NCBI GenBank assembly: GCA_902531175.1 | Contig: CACADE010000001.1 | Coordinates: 248,001-312,000, forward strand | DNA: 64,000 nt | From: an uncultured Pelagibacteraceae bacterium | GTDB lineage: Bacteria > Pseudomonadota > Alphaproteobacteria > Pelagibacterales > Pelagibacteraceae | Direction: 5' to 3' | In this document: in pieces, positions 45,364 to 53,896 of the stretch | Numbering within the stretch: position 1 is the first letter of the stretch | How the letters are laid out: every line of letters begins with the position of its first letter | The notes under the pieces: generated by a model | Told to the model about the DNA's origin: nothing | The model's input: only the letters and a program-made list of their open reading frames with translations | Database searches by the model: none | Program-made: the position numbers and the translations under genes

Positions 45364-46383
45364 ATGAAAGATATTGCAATTGTTGATCCATATCCAAGAA
45401 CTATGGAGCTTATTTTCTCAAAACCAAAATTAAATGAGTTAAAAAATAAATTTAAGCTTATTTTCGCACCAAAAACAAATAAACAAAAATTTTATATTAA
45501 TAATATTCATAAAGCGAAATTTATAATCGGACAGCCTGATCTTCCTAAATTTTTATTAATAAAAGCAAAAAAGTTGAAAGCAGTAATAAATGTCGAAAGC
45601 AACTTTTTAGATAATATGGATTATAATTATTGCTTTGATAAAGGTATTCACGTTATTGCAACTTCACCTGTTTTCTCAAAACCAGTTGCAGAGATTGCAC
45701 TTGGATTTACACTCTCTCTTCTTAGAAATATTCATGGAGCAAATCAGGATTTCATTAATAAAAAGGAAAAGTATGGATTAGATGGAAATCTTAAGGCTTC
45801 ATTGTTATCAGAAAAAAAAATTGGATTATTGGGATTTGGAGATTTAGGGAGAGCTTTGGTTCCATTATTGAAACCATTTTCGAGTAAAATAAATATCTAT
45901 GATCCTTGGATACCAAACAAAAAAATAATTAATCAAGGATATAAACCAATTACTTTAAAAAAAATGTTTAAAGAATGTGAAGTTATTTATGTACTTGCTG
46001 CAATTACTACAAAAAACAAAGGATTGATCGATAAAAAATTACTAAATCTTATGAAATCTAACTCACTTTTTATACTGATGAGTAGAGCTGCAGTCGTTAA
46101 TTTTAAAGATTTAAAAAATAGACTTAAAAAAGGTGATATTTATGCAGCACTTGACGTTTTTCCCGAAGAACCAGTTAAAAAAAATGACCCAATAAGAAAA
46201 TTAAAAAATGTTTTATTCTCAGCACATAGAGCGGGTGCTTTAGACGAGGCATTCAAGGATATGGGCAATATTGTTTTTGAAGACATGAAATTAATTTCAA
46301 AAAATCTTAATCCAAGATTTTGTAAAAAAGCTCTAAGAAAAACTGTTCATCTTTTGAGGTCAAAACCTGTTGCAATTAATTAA
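45364..46383 (+). CDS. D-isomer-specific 2-hydroxyacid dehydrogenase family protein
   Basis: A 339-residue NAD-binding protein. The nucleotide loop GLLGFGDLGRALVPLL (about residues 155-170), the catalytic Arg in MSRAAVVNF, Glu in FPEEPVKKND and His in SAHRAGALDEA are present. The N-terminal substrate domain is divergent, for example NVESNFLDNMDYN in place of the usual GVGYDNID. It lies three bases after the Gfo/Idh/MocA gene and 22 bases before the ABC ATPase gene, so it is probably part of the same operon. Its substrate cannot be predicted. Confidence 0.85.
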   Translation: MKDIAIVDPYPRTMELIFSKPKLNELKNKFKLIFAPKTNKQKFYINNIHKAKFIIGQPDLPKFLLIKAKKLKAVINVESNFLDNMDYNYCFDKGIHVIATSPVFSKPVAEIALGFTLSLLRNIHGANQDFINKKEKYGLDGNLKASLLSEKKIGLLGFGDLGRALVPLLKPFSSKINIYDPWIPNKKIINQGYKPITLKKMFKECEVIYVLAAITTKNKGLIDKKLLNLMKSNSLFILMSRAAVVNFKDLKNRLKKGDIYAALDVFPEEPVKKNDPIRKLKNVLFSAHRAGALDEAFKDMGNIVFEDMKLISKNLNPRFCKKALRKTVHLLRSKPVAIN

Positions 46384-46405
46384 TTTTTTTTTTAATTTAA
46401 ATTAA

Positions 46406-47155
46406 ATGACTTCAACAAATAAATTGCTCTTAGAGGCCAAAGGTATCACAAAGTATTTTGGAACAATAACTGCTTTAGAAAATGTAAATTTAAAAGTGCA
46501 CGAAGGTGAATGTTTAGGTGTAGTGGGAGATAATGGTGCAGGCAAATCTACACTAATGAAAGTTTTATCTGGTTTATACAAACCAAGTGCAGGTGCTTTA
46601 TTTTTTGAGGGCAAAGAACATGTGTTAGATAGCCCAAAAGACTCTCAAAATTTAGGCTTAGAAATGGTTTATCAAGATCTTGCATTGGCAGGTAATTTAC
46701 CCATTGGAGAAAATATATTCTTAGGAAGAGAGCCTACAAAAAATATTGGCTTCTTAAAATTTCTAGATTTTAAAAAAATTCAAGAAATGACAAGCGCACA
46801 CTTAGAGAAACTAAAAATAAATGTTAAAAGTGCTGATCAGAAAGTAGAGGAATTATCTGGAGGACAAAGACAAGCGGTTGCAATAGCTAGGTCAACAGCA
46901 TTTAATGCTAAAGTTGTTATAATGGATGAACCAACTGCTGCTTTAGCAATAAAAGAAGTTGGAAAAGTATTAGACTTAATTAACAAATTAAAAAGTACTG
47001 GCGTAGGTGTTATAGTAATAAGTCATAGAATGGATGATATTTTTACTGTTTGCGACCGAGTAATGGCACTTTTTCAAGGAACAAACTTTGCTGAGTCTCA
47101 ATTAGATAAAACTTCAAGAGATGAAGTCATTGGTTGGATTATGGGAAAAAAATAA
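46406..47155 (+). CDS. CUT2-family sugar ABC transporter ATPase, single-domain
   Basis: ATPase subunit of a second sugar importer. With 249 residues it is a single ATPase domain like FrcA. Walker [11 protein letters not shown] (about 37-46), Q-loop VYQDLALAGN, signature ELSGGQRQ, Walker B VVIMDEPTAAL and the switch His in VISHRMDD are intact. It precedes the permease and binding-protein genes (order ATPase-permease-binding protein, the opposite of the first system), with one base separating it from the permease ATG. Confidence 0.93.
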   Translation: MTSTNKLLLEAKGITKYFGTITALENVNLKVHEGECLGVVGDNGAGKSTLMKVLSGLYKPSAGALFFEGKEHVLDSPKDSQNLGLEMVYQDLALAGNLPIGENIFLGREPTKNIGFLKFLDFKKIQEMTSAHLEKLKINVKSADQKVEELSGGQRQAVAIARSTAFNAKVVIMDEPTAALAIKEVGKVLDLINKLKSTGVGVIVISHRMDDIFTVCDRVMALFQGTNFAESQLDKTSRDEVIGWIMGKK

Positions 47156-47156
47156 A

Positions 47157-48170
47157 ATGGACGATAAGGAAAAAAAACAAGATAGCTTATACGTAAAACT
47201 TATTCCATATTTTGAAAAATACGGGATTTTACTATTATTAGTTATCATGATCTTGGTAATGCATATTTTGCAACCAGATGTCTTCTTGTCATGGAGAAAT
47301 GTAACAAACGTATTCAAACAAATATCTTGGCAATCAATGTTAGCTTTAGGTGTTTTTATGGTGATTGTGACTGCGGGTATAGATCTATCAGTTGGCTCAA
47401 TAATGATGCTTTCATTGATGATTTTAGCAATAGTGGCTAAAGCTGGAGCACCTTGGTTTATAGTTGTTCTAGTACCTTTATTTGCTGGATTTTTATGCGG
47501 GTTGATAAATGGTTTGGGGATAACACTTTTAAGAATGCCTCATCCTTTTATAATGACTTTAGGAACTCTATATATTTTTAGAGGAACAGGAAACTTAATA
47601 TCAGGCGGAACACCCATAAGTGGATTTACCGATGAAGTTAGGTACTTAGGTCATGGTAGAATAGATCTTACTTGGTTAGGATTAGAGAAATCTCAATATC
47701 TCCCTGTAAGCTTAGTTTTAATCGCGGTTGTATATTTTGTTTTTTGGGTTTTCCTAAATCATAGTCGAACAGGAAAGTGGATTTATGCAATTGGTGGAAA
47801 CCCAAGCGCAGCAAGAGCTTCAGGAATTAATGTTAATAAAATTTTAATAATTGTTTATTCACTTTGTGGATTTTTATCAGGTATTGGAGCATTAATTCTA
47901 GCAGGAAGAACAGACTCTGGTTATCCTAATGCAGGATTACAATCTGAATTGGATGCTATCGCAGCATGTATAATTGGTGGAGCCAGTTTCTTTGGTGGTA
48001 GAGGAACTGTTCTTGGAGTTTTTGCCGGAGTAATGATTATGGGAATTTTAAGAAATGGACTTAATTTGATGGATGTAAGTTCTTTCTGGCAACAAGTATT
48101 GATTGGCTCGATCATTGTATTAGCAGTTTACGTGGATGTTTTAAGAAGAGATTTCGGCACGAGGAAATAA
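47157..48170 (+). CDS. CUT2-family sugar ABC transporter permease (RbsC-like)
   Basis: A 337-residue inner-membrane permease with about nine hydrophobic segments. The core motif VTAGIDLSVGSIMML is the RbsC-type signature, followed by RMPHPFIMTLGTLYIFRG and YAIGGNPSAARASGI. I chose ATG 47157, one base after the ATPase stop; an in-frame ATG at 47121 would lie inside the ATPase gene. It is followed after 107 bases by the cognate binding-protein gene. Confidence 0.93.
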   Translation: MDDKEKKQDSLYVKLIPYFEKYGILLLLVIMILVMHILQPDVFLSWRNVTNVFKQISWQSMLALGVFMVIVTAGIDLSVGSIMMLSLMILAIVAKAGAPWFIVVLVPLFAGFLCGLINGLGITLLRMPHPFIMTLGTLYIFRGTGNLISGGTPISGFTDEVRYLGHGRIDLTWLGLEKSQYLPVSLVLIAVVYFVFWVFLNHSRTGKWIYAIGGNPSAARASGINVNKILIIVYSLCGFLSGIGALILAGRTDSGYPNAGLQSELDAIAACIIGGASFFGGRGTVLGVFAGVMIMGILRNGLNLMDVSSFWQQVLIGSIIVLAVYVDVLRRDFGTRK

Positions 48171-48277
48171 ACACGTCAAAGTTGAATAGATGCTATCATA
48201 AGAGACCCTGTAAACAGTTGAATTTTTTTTAAAAATTTTATTAAATTAAGCTTTAATAATTATTAAAGGGGAAATTT

Positions 48278-49210
48278 ATGAGAGAACTATCAAGAAAAAT
48301 TGTTGTTTTAGTATCAGCAATTTTATTATCGATAAGCATGATTTCAGCTTCTTTTGCTGATGGTCATGGTAAAAAAATCTTGTTCAGTATTAAAGGTCCT
48401 GGGTCTGGAAATCCTTTCTGGGCTTCTGTTACAAAAGGTGCTGAAGAAGAAGCTAAAAAATTAGGTGTTAAGTTAATCTTGGTTGCGCCACCTCAAGAAG
48501 GTGATGTTCAAGCACAAATTAACCAAGTGGAAGACCAACTTGCTAAAGGTGTTGATGCTTTAGCTCTTGCACCAGGAGATCCAAATGCATTCGCTCCAAT
48601 TGTAGATGACGCTATCAAAAGTGGTGTTCCAGTTGTATTTGTAGATACAAAGGGGATCAATGAAGGTGTTACTTTTATTGGAACTAACAATATGAATGGA
48701 GCAGAATTAGCTGCTAAATTCATTTGTGACAAAACTCCAAAAGGTTCAGATGTTGCAATTTTGACTGGAATAGAGTCTCAATCAACAGCTTTACTAAGAA
48801 GAGACGGTGCAATTAAAGGATTTAAAAATTGCGGTTTAAATATAGTTGCTACTCAAACAGCTGAGTGGGATACTGCAAAAGGTAGATCAGTTACTGAGTC
48901 TATTATTTTGAAAAATCCTAACATCAAAGCAATATTTGCTTCAAATGACAATATGGGCTTAGGTGCTATGCAAGCTCTTAAAGATGCAGATATGAATGAT
49001 GTTGTTGTTGTTGGTTTTGATGCAACTCCAGATGCTGCTACAAGTATCTTAAAAGGTGAAATGACTGCAACTATTGCTCAGTTCTCATATAACATGGGTG
49101 CTTACGGTGTTAAATATGCACTTGAGCTAGCTAATGGTGGAAGTATTGATCCAAACATTGATACTGGAACACAACTAGTAACAAAAGAAAACGCTAACGA
49201 TTTTAAATAA
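48278..49210 (+). CDS. Periplasmic sugar-binding protein of CUT2 ABC transporter (RbsB-like)
   Basis: A 310-residue periplasmic binding protein. The signal peptide (about 27 residues) ends near ASFADG; the mature type I fold shows IKGPGSGNPFWASVTKGAEE, ALAPGDPN, IPV-like VPVVFVDTKG, FASNDNMGLGAMQALKD and VVVGFDATPDA, the ribose/xylose-binding pattern. A strong Shine-Dalgarno (AAGGGGAA) precedes the ATG. A strong terminator follows the stop. The downstream mutarotase and ribokinase-like genes suggest ribose or fucose-like aldoses as ligands. Confidence 0.93.
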   Translation: MRELSRKIVVLVSAILLSISMISASFADGHGKKILFSIKGPGSGNPFWASVTKGAEEEAKKLGVKLILVAPPQEGDVQAQINQVEDQLAKGVDALALAPGDPNAFAPIVDDAIKSGVPVVFVDTKGINEGVTFIGTNNMNGAELAAKFICDKTPKGSDVAILTGIESQSTALLRRDGAIKGFKNCGLNIVATQTAEWDTAKGRSVTESIILKNPNIKAIFASNDNMGLGAMQALKDADMNDVVVVGFDATPDAATSILKGEMTATIAQFSYNMGAYGVKYALELANGGSIDPNIDTGTQLVTKENANDFK

Positions 49211-49230
49211 TCATTAGTCTATAACATTTA

Positions 49231-49266
49231 AAAAAGGGTGGAATTTTTATTCCACCCTTTTTTTTT
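49231..49266 (+). terminator. Strong intrinsic terminator after binding-protein gene
   Basis: A GC-rich stem for this genome (AAAAAGGGTGGAAT pairing with ATTCCACCCTTTTT, loop of four T) runs into a T tract, 20 bases after the binding-protein stop. This is the clearest rho-independent terminator in the window. The mutarotase gene starts 19 bases later, so it needs read-through or its own promoter. Confidence 0.93.
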
Positions 49267-49284
49267 ATGTAATATAATCTTTTA

Positions 49285-49746
49285 ATGTTAATAAATATTA
49301 ACCCAGTTTTAAGCCCTGATTTACTTTTTCATTTAAGATCTATGGGTCATGGTGAGAAAATTATTCTTGCTGATGCTAATTTTCCCGCAAACTCTATGAA
49401 CAAAAATGTAGTTCGATTAGATGGTGTAGATATTAAAAGTGCAGCAAATGCAATTTTATCTGTTTTTCCATTAGATAGTTTTACCGTATCACAAGGGGGC
49501 TCACCTGCACTTAGAATGGAAGTAGATGATAAACCAGAAGAACTAACTGAAACTCATAAAGAATTTATTGAAGCGGTAAAAAATAATTCTGGTCCCCAAT
49601 GGAAAGTTGGATCAATTTCAAGACAAAATTTTTATGAAGAAGCAAAAAAAGCATATTGTATTGTAACCACTACAGATGCTCGACCTTTTGGATGTTTTAT
49701 TATTACTAAAGGAGTTATTCTTCCTGACGGTAAAGTCTGGTCTTAA
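49285..49746 (+). CDS. FucU/RbsD-family sugar mutarotase, L-fucose mutarotase-like
   Basis: Interconverts alpha and beta anomers of aldoses such as L-fucose or ribose. The 153-residue protein starts with INPVLSPDLLFHLRSMGHGEKIILADANFPA, whose MGHG catalytic His and DANFPA motif match FucU much more than RbsD. A DARPFGCFIITKGV segment lies near the C-terminus. It follows the terminator of the binding-protein gene and is four bases upstream of the ribokinase-like gene. Which sugar is used is uncertain. Confidence 0.9.
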   Translation: MLININPVLSPDLLFHLRSMGHGEKIILADANFPANSMNKNVVRLDGVDIKSAANAILSVFPLDSFTVSQGGSPALRMEVDDKPEELTETHKEFIEAVKNNSGPQWKVGSISRQNFYEEAKKAYCIVTTTDARPFGCFIITKGVILPDGKVWS

Positions 49747-49750
49747 TCAA

Positions 49751-50665
49751 ATGAAATCTATATGTGTATTTGGAGTATTTGTTGCGGACTTGTGTTTTAT
49801 TGGTGAAAAAATTCCTGAAATGGGGCAAACTATTTTAGGAACAAAACACTTAATAGGACCTGGTGGAAAAGGATCTAACCAAGCCATTGCTGCAGCAAGA
49901 CTTGGCGGAAACATAAGTTTTATTACAAAAATAGGTGATGATAATAATGCTGAAATGGCACTAAATTTATATAAATCCTCTGGAGTAAATACCGATTATA
50001 TTATTAAAGACAAAAATCACTCAACTGGTGTTGCTGGTATTATGATTAATGCTAATACAGGTGATAATGCAATAAACATTATACCAGGCGCTGCTGGCAC
50101 TTTAAATAGTTCTGATATAGATAATAATTTAAAAGCAATCGAGAAGTCAGATATATTCTTAACACAATTAGAAACACCATATGATGTTACTAGTTATGCT
50201 TTACAAAAAGCTAAAGATACTGGATCAATTACAATTTTAAATCCAGCTCCGGCTTCAAAAATATCTGAGAATGACTTTAAAAACATAGACTATTTTACAC
50301 CAAATGAAACTGAGGCTAGTTTTTATTTAGAAAAGAAAATAGAAACAAAATCTGAAATAGAAAATGCAGCTAAAGAATTTTTAAAAAAAGGAGTAAAAAA
50401 TATTTTAATAACTCTAGGTTCTAAAGGAGTTTATTTTTCAAATGGAACCGAAAGCCATTTTGTAGATGCTCATAAATTAAAAGACGATGTAAAAGATACT
50501 ACTGGAGCAGGAGATGCATTTAATGGAGCTTTTAGTGTGGCATTAGCTAAATCGTTAAAAATTGTTGATGCATTAGAATTTTCTAACAAAGTTGCTGGCA
50601 TTTCTACAACTAAAGAAGGGGCTGCAAATTCAATGCCAAGTATCAATGAAGTAGAAAATTACTAA
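49751..50665 (+). CDS. rbsK: Ribokinase-like PfkB-family sugar kinase
   Basis: ATP-dependent phosphorylation of ribose or a similar sugar. The 304-residue protein has the PfkB motifs GPGGKGSNQAIAAARLGG (about residues 37-54) and DTTGAGDAFNGAF (about 248-260), whose Asp is the catalytic base, plus NPAPA and TPNETEA typical of ribokinase. I chose ATG 49751, which lies four bases after the mutarotase stop; the longer in-frame reading from 49676 is inside the mutarotase gene and is not conserved. It ends one base from the convergent dehydratase gene. Confidence 0.9.
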   Translation: MKSICVFGVFVADLCFIGEKIPEMGQTILGTKHLIGPGGKGSNQAIAAARLGGNISFITKIGDDNNAEMALNLYKSSGVNTDYIIKDKNHSTGVAGIMINANTGDNAINIIPGAAGTLNSSDIDNNLKAIEKSDIFLTQLETPYDVTSYALQKAKDTGSITILNPAPASKISENDFKNIDYFTPNETEASFYLEKKIETKSEIENAAKEFLKKGVKNILITLGSKGVYFSNGTESHFVDAHKLKDDVKDTTGAGDAFNGAFSVALAKSLKIVDALEFSNKVAGISTTKEGAANSMPSINEVENY

Positions 50666-51841
50666 TTACTCAATAATTTTAAATTCTGATTTATATTTAT
50701 CTGTAATCTTAAGACCAAGACCTGGAACATTATCATCTAGATCTATCATTCCATCTATTGGAGCAGGATCACCTTCAAAAATATAATAAAATAGTTCGTT
50801 ACCAATTTCTACATCATGAACTGGAAAAAACTCTGAGATAGGACAATTAAAATTCGACATTGTTAAATGATAGTTATGCATTTGACCTGCATGTGGAATT
50901 ACTGGAACTTGATAAGCCTCTGCAAGAGCATTTATTTTCTGAGCGATTGTAAATCCACCAACTCTATTATTATCATATTGAATGTAGCTAACTGCTTTGA
51001 GGTCTAACAATTGTTTAAAACCAAATAGATTAAATTCATGTTCTCCCCCAGAAATTGGTATAGCGTTCATATTATTCAGTTCCGCATACCCATGAATATC
51101 ATCAGCAATAACTGGTTCTTCTAACCATCTTGGATTAAATTTTACCAATTTAGGTATCATTCTTTTAGAATAATCTAGGTTCCAACCCATATAACATTCT
51201 AACATTAAGTCAGTATCATCCCCGATTACTTCTCTTACAGCTTCTACAAGTTCAATGTTTTTTCTCATCCCTTCAGGACCATCTTTCGGCCCCCAACCAA
51301 ATCTCATTTTAAACATTTTAAAACCTTGTTTTTTATATTTTTCAGCTTCATTTTGTAAATCTTTGATAGGCTGGCTATAAAGTTTTGATGCATAAACAGG
51401 TATCTTTTCTTTTGTTCTACCCCCTAACAATTTAAATACGGGTTTGTTAGTTAACTTTCCTAATATATCCCAAATAGCAATATCAATTGCAGATATTGCA
51501 ACCATACCCAAACCTCTTCTTCCCCAAGCATGAGTTCTTCTATACATTTTTTCCCAGATGTAAGCGTAATCAAAAGGATCTTCCCCTATAACTAATGGTT
51601 TAAGATACTCATCAATAGTTTTTTTTACTAGCTGAGGTGCAAGAGCTGCATTACCAATTCCAATATTACCATCATCAGTTTCAATTTCACAAATTAACCA
51701 TTCATGAAATCTGAAAGAACCCATGGCATCTGATTTTTCATAAAGTATATCTGATGCATTTGTGCAAAAATTATTTTGTGGAGGAACTGTTTTACCATTC
51801 CATTGATATACTTTTGTTCTTATATTTTTAATTTTAGACAT
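50666..51841 (-). CDS. Enolase-superfamily sugar acid dehydratase, L-rhamnonate dehydratase-like
   Basis: A 391-residue Mg-dependent enolase-superfamily dehydratase. The barrel has [23 protein letters not shown], then Asp/Glu/Glu metal ligands in [17 protein letters not shown] and ISGGEHEFN, and the catalytic His in [10 protein letters not shown]. The WGPxDGxxGMRK block and the GGEH...PHxxxMxxYH pattern resemble RhmD, which converts L-rhamnonate to 2-keto-3-deoxy-L-rhamnonate. L-fuconate or another sugar acid is possible. It lies one base after the PdxA-family gene on the same strand; the pathway partners (SDR, hydrolase) are in the divergent plus-strand run. Confidence 0.85.
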   Translation of the reverse strand: MSKIKNIRTKVYQWNGKTVPPQNNFCTNASDILYEKSDAMGSFRFHEWLICEIETDDGNIGIGNAALAPQLVKKTIDEYLKPLVIGEDPFDYAYIWEKMYRRTHAWGRRGLGMVAISAIDIAIWDILGKLTNKPVFKLLGGRTKEKIPVYASKLYSQPIKDLQNEAEKYKKQGFKMFKMRFGWGPKDGPEGMRKNIELVEAVREVIGDDTDLMLECYMGWNLDYSKRMIPKLVKFNPRWLEEPVIADDIHGYAELNNMNAIPISGGEHEFNLFGFKQLLDLKAVSYIQYDNNRVGGFTIAQKINALAEAYQVPVIPHAGQMHNYHLTMSNFNCPISEFFPVHDVEIGNELFYYIFEGDPAPIDGMIDLDDNVPGLGLKITDKYKSEFKIIE

Positions 51842-52834
51842 TTAATTTAAATTTTGAGCCATTCTTAATGCAATTTTAAACGATTGCAATGTTGGCTCCA
51901 AATTTGCCTGATTTTTTCCAGCAATATCAAACGCTGTTCCATGCGCAGGTGTTGTTATTGGAATTGGAAGACCACCTTGAACTGTTACCCCTCTATCAAA
52001 TCCAAAAGCCTTTAGTCCAGATTGAAGAGCATCATGATACATTCCAACAATGCAATCATGATTTTTATTTTTAAATGCTGTAATGAAAGAAGTATCACAT
52101 GGCAAAGGACCATCAGCATTAATACCAAGTTTTTTTGCTTCCTCTATTGCTGGTATTATCTCATCTTTTTCTTCATTACCAAACTCTGCATGAGGGTTAA
52201 GAGCTTGAACTGCAACTCTTGGATTTTCTATACCGTTTAATTTCATTGCTTCATTAATCAATTTTATTGGCTTCATTATTTTTTCTTTCTTAATATGTTC
52301 TGGAACTTCTTTGATAGGTATATGAGATGTCACTCGTGCAGTCCAAAAATTATCTACTACATTAAATTCACAAAAAAAACTTTTTACATTTAATTTATCA
52401 GCCATATGATGTAATTCGTCATCAAATTTACATCCACCTAGTTTTAAGCTTGTCTTATTAAAAGGACCAAAATTAATAGCATCAATTTTTTTTTCTTTCG
52501 CAAGTTCTAGTGCTAAATTTAATGCATTTAAAACTGTTTCTCCAGATTCTGCAGAGCACTCTGATAAATTATAATCTTTGTTTTTACCCTTAGAGATATC
52601 TAAAAAATACTTACTTTTTTTATCAAAATTTATTTCATCAAAATCAGTAACAATTTCTAGGTCTGAATTATTTCCTGAAATTTTATCTCCAGCGTTTAAA
52701 ATATTTTTTTCACCAATTATAGTAATGTTTGCATTCGAAAGTTCGTTTTGGGTCAAAAGTTTTGATATAAGTTCTGGTCCAATACCTGATGGATCTCCTA
52801 GCAATAAAGCAATATTTTTTTTCTTATTTGTCAT
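51842..52834 (-). CDS. pdxA: PdxA-family 4-(phospho)hydroxy-acid dehydrogenase
   Basis: A 330-residue PdxA-fold dehydrogenase. LLLGDPSGIGPEL at the N-terminus, the metal-binding His residues in ARVTSHIPI and YHDALQSGLKAF, NPHAEFG and the C-terminal TPAHGTAFDIAGK are all present. Canonical PdxA oxidises 4-phosphohydroxy-L-threonine in vitamin B6 synthesis; PdxA2-type members oxidise other 4-phosphoacids such as D-threonate 4-phosphate in sugar-acid catabolism. Its position beside a dehydratase and a TTT transporter, away from pdxJ, favours a catabolic role, but no DUF1537 kinase is visible nearby. Confidence 0.85.
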   Translation of the reverse strand: MTNKKKNIALLLGDPSGIGPELISKLLTQNELSNANITIIGEKNILNAGDKISGNNSDLEIVTDFDEINFDKKSKYFLDISKGKNKDYNLSECSAESGETVLNALNLALELAKEKKIDAINFGPFNKTSLKLGGCKFDDELHHMADKLNVKSFFCEFNVVDNFWTARVTSHIPIKEVPEHIKKEKIMKPIKLINEAMKLNGIENPRVAVQALNPHAEFGNEEKDEIIPAIEEAKKLGINADGPLPCDTSFITAFKNKNHDCIVGMYHDALQSGLKAFGFDRGVTVQGGLPIPITTPAHGTAFDIAGKNQANLEPTLQSFKIALRMAQNLN

Positions 52835-52903
52835 CTTTTTACTTACTGTTTCTAACAGATTATGATTAAATATTTAAATATAAATTAACTTAAGAGGGAA
52901 ATA

Positions 52904-53878
52904 ATGAAAAAAAGCTTTAAACTATTTTTAGCTGCTGCTTTTTTAGTAACTGAATTTTTCGTTGTAGCACTTCCACTTATGATTACATCTGCAAAAGCAG
53001 ATGGTCATCCAATACAAGCAATTACTCATGCTGGTTTTGGTGGTGGTACAGATGTTACTACTAGAATGATGTTGTTAAGAGCAAGAAGAGTTTTAAAACA
53101 AGACATGCAATTAGTTAATAAAAAAGGTGGTGGTGGAGCTGCATCTATGGACTATATGATGACACTTCCTGCTGATGGTAATCACACTTTGACTTGGACT
53201 ACTGGTCACGCTGTATCAATGGCTTTAGGTAAAACAAAAGTCAAAATAAGTGATATGCAACCGCTAGCTAGAGGAACTGATGATCCTCAACTATTTGTTG
53301 TTAACTGTAATAATGACATTAAAGATGCTAAGAAATTTATTAGCACGCAAAAATCAAAATCACTAAAATATGGAACAACTCACACTGGTGGAATTGATGA
53401 TGTCAGTGCAATTGCATTTACTAAAAAAGGTGGATTAAAAGATCCAACTATTGTTGCTTACAAAGGTGTTGCACCAATTAAAACTAACCTAATCAAGGGA
53501 GATATTGATGTAGGAGTTTTAAATTTAGGTGAGGCCCTAACTGAAATTAATGAAGGCAAACTTTGTGTTTCAGTTGTATTAGCAAATAATAGAATGGCTA
53601 AAATAGGAGACTCTCCAACGGCAAAAGAATTAGGGATACCTGTTTCTTTATCTACTGTTAGAGGTTTCGTAACTAAAAAAGGTGCTCCAGCAGACAGAGT
53701 TAAACAACTAGAAGCTGGAATGATGAAAGCTATGAGCCACAACTACTATAAAAATTTCCTAACAGAAATTGGTCTTGATGAATCTAGTGTTGTAGGCGCA
53801 GATGAATGGGGCAAGCAAATGGAAGAAATGCTTGCTGAAATGACAGCTCAACTCAAAGCATTGGGTTACATTAATTAA
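52904..53878 (+). CDS. tctC: Tripartite tricarboxylate transporter substrate-binding protein (TctC)
   Basis: Periplasmic component of a TTT-type secondary transporter. The 324-residue protein has a signal peptide of about 31 residues (ending near SAKADG) and the TctC/Bug fold: AGFGGGTDVTTRM, VNKKGGGGAASMDYM, KYGTTHTGGIDDVSA and VAYKGVAPIKTNL. A strong Shine-Dalgarno (AGAGGGAA) precedes the ATG. It is divergent from the PdxA-family gene across 69 bases holding a 12-base AT palindrome. A terminator-like hairpin lies 37 bases after the stop, within the start of tctB. The ligand may be a sugar acid from the neighbouring pathway. Confidence 0.93.
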   Translation: MKKSFKLFLAAAFLVTEFFVVALPLMITSAKADGHPIQAITHAGFGGGTDVTTRMMLLRARRVLKQDMQLVNKKGGGGAASMDYMMTLPADGNHTLTWTTGHAVSMALGKTKVKISDMQPLARGTDDPQLFVVNCNNDIKDAKKFISTQKSKSLKYGTTHTGGIDDVSAIAFTKKGGLKDPTIVAYKGVAPIKTNLIKGDIDVGVLNLGEALTEINEGKLCVSVVLANNRMAKIGDSPTAKELGIPVSLSTVRGFVTKKGAPADRVKQLEAGMMKAMSHNYYKNFLTEIGLDESSVVGADEWGKQMEEMLAEMTAQLKALGYIN

Positions 53879-53896
53879 TAAATTTTGTACATTTAA

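Noticed and set aside
48171-48277. A small RNA or tRNA in the gap before the second binding-protein gene.
   Set aside because: No cloverleaf arms or strong hairpin could be drawn; the stretch looks like an AT-rich promoter and leader region.
49676-49750. A longer ribokinase start inside the mutarotase gene.
   Set aside because: The extra 25 residues come from an alternative frame of the mutarotase gene and are not ribokinase-like. The ATG at 49751 sits four bases after the mutarotase stop.
52861-52890. A 12-base palindrome (ATATTTAAATAT) upstream of tctC, considered as an operator.
   Set aside because: It contains no G or C and such palindromes are expected by chance at this base composition.
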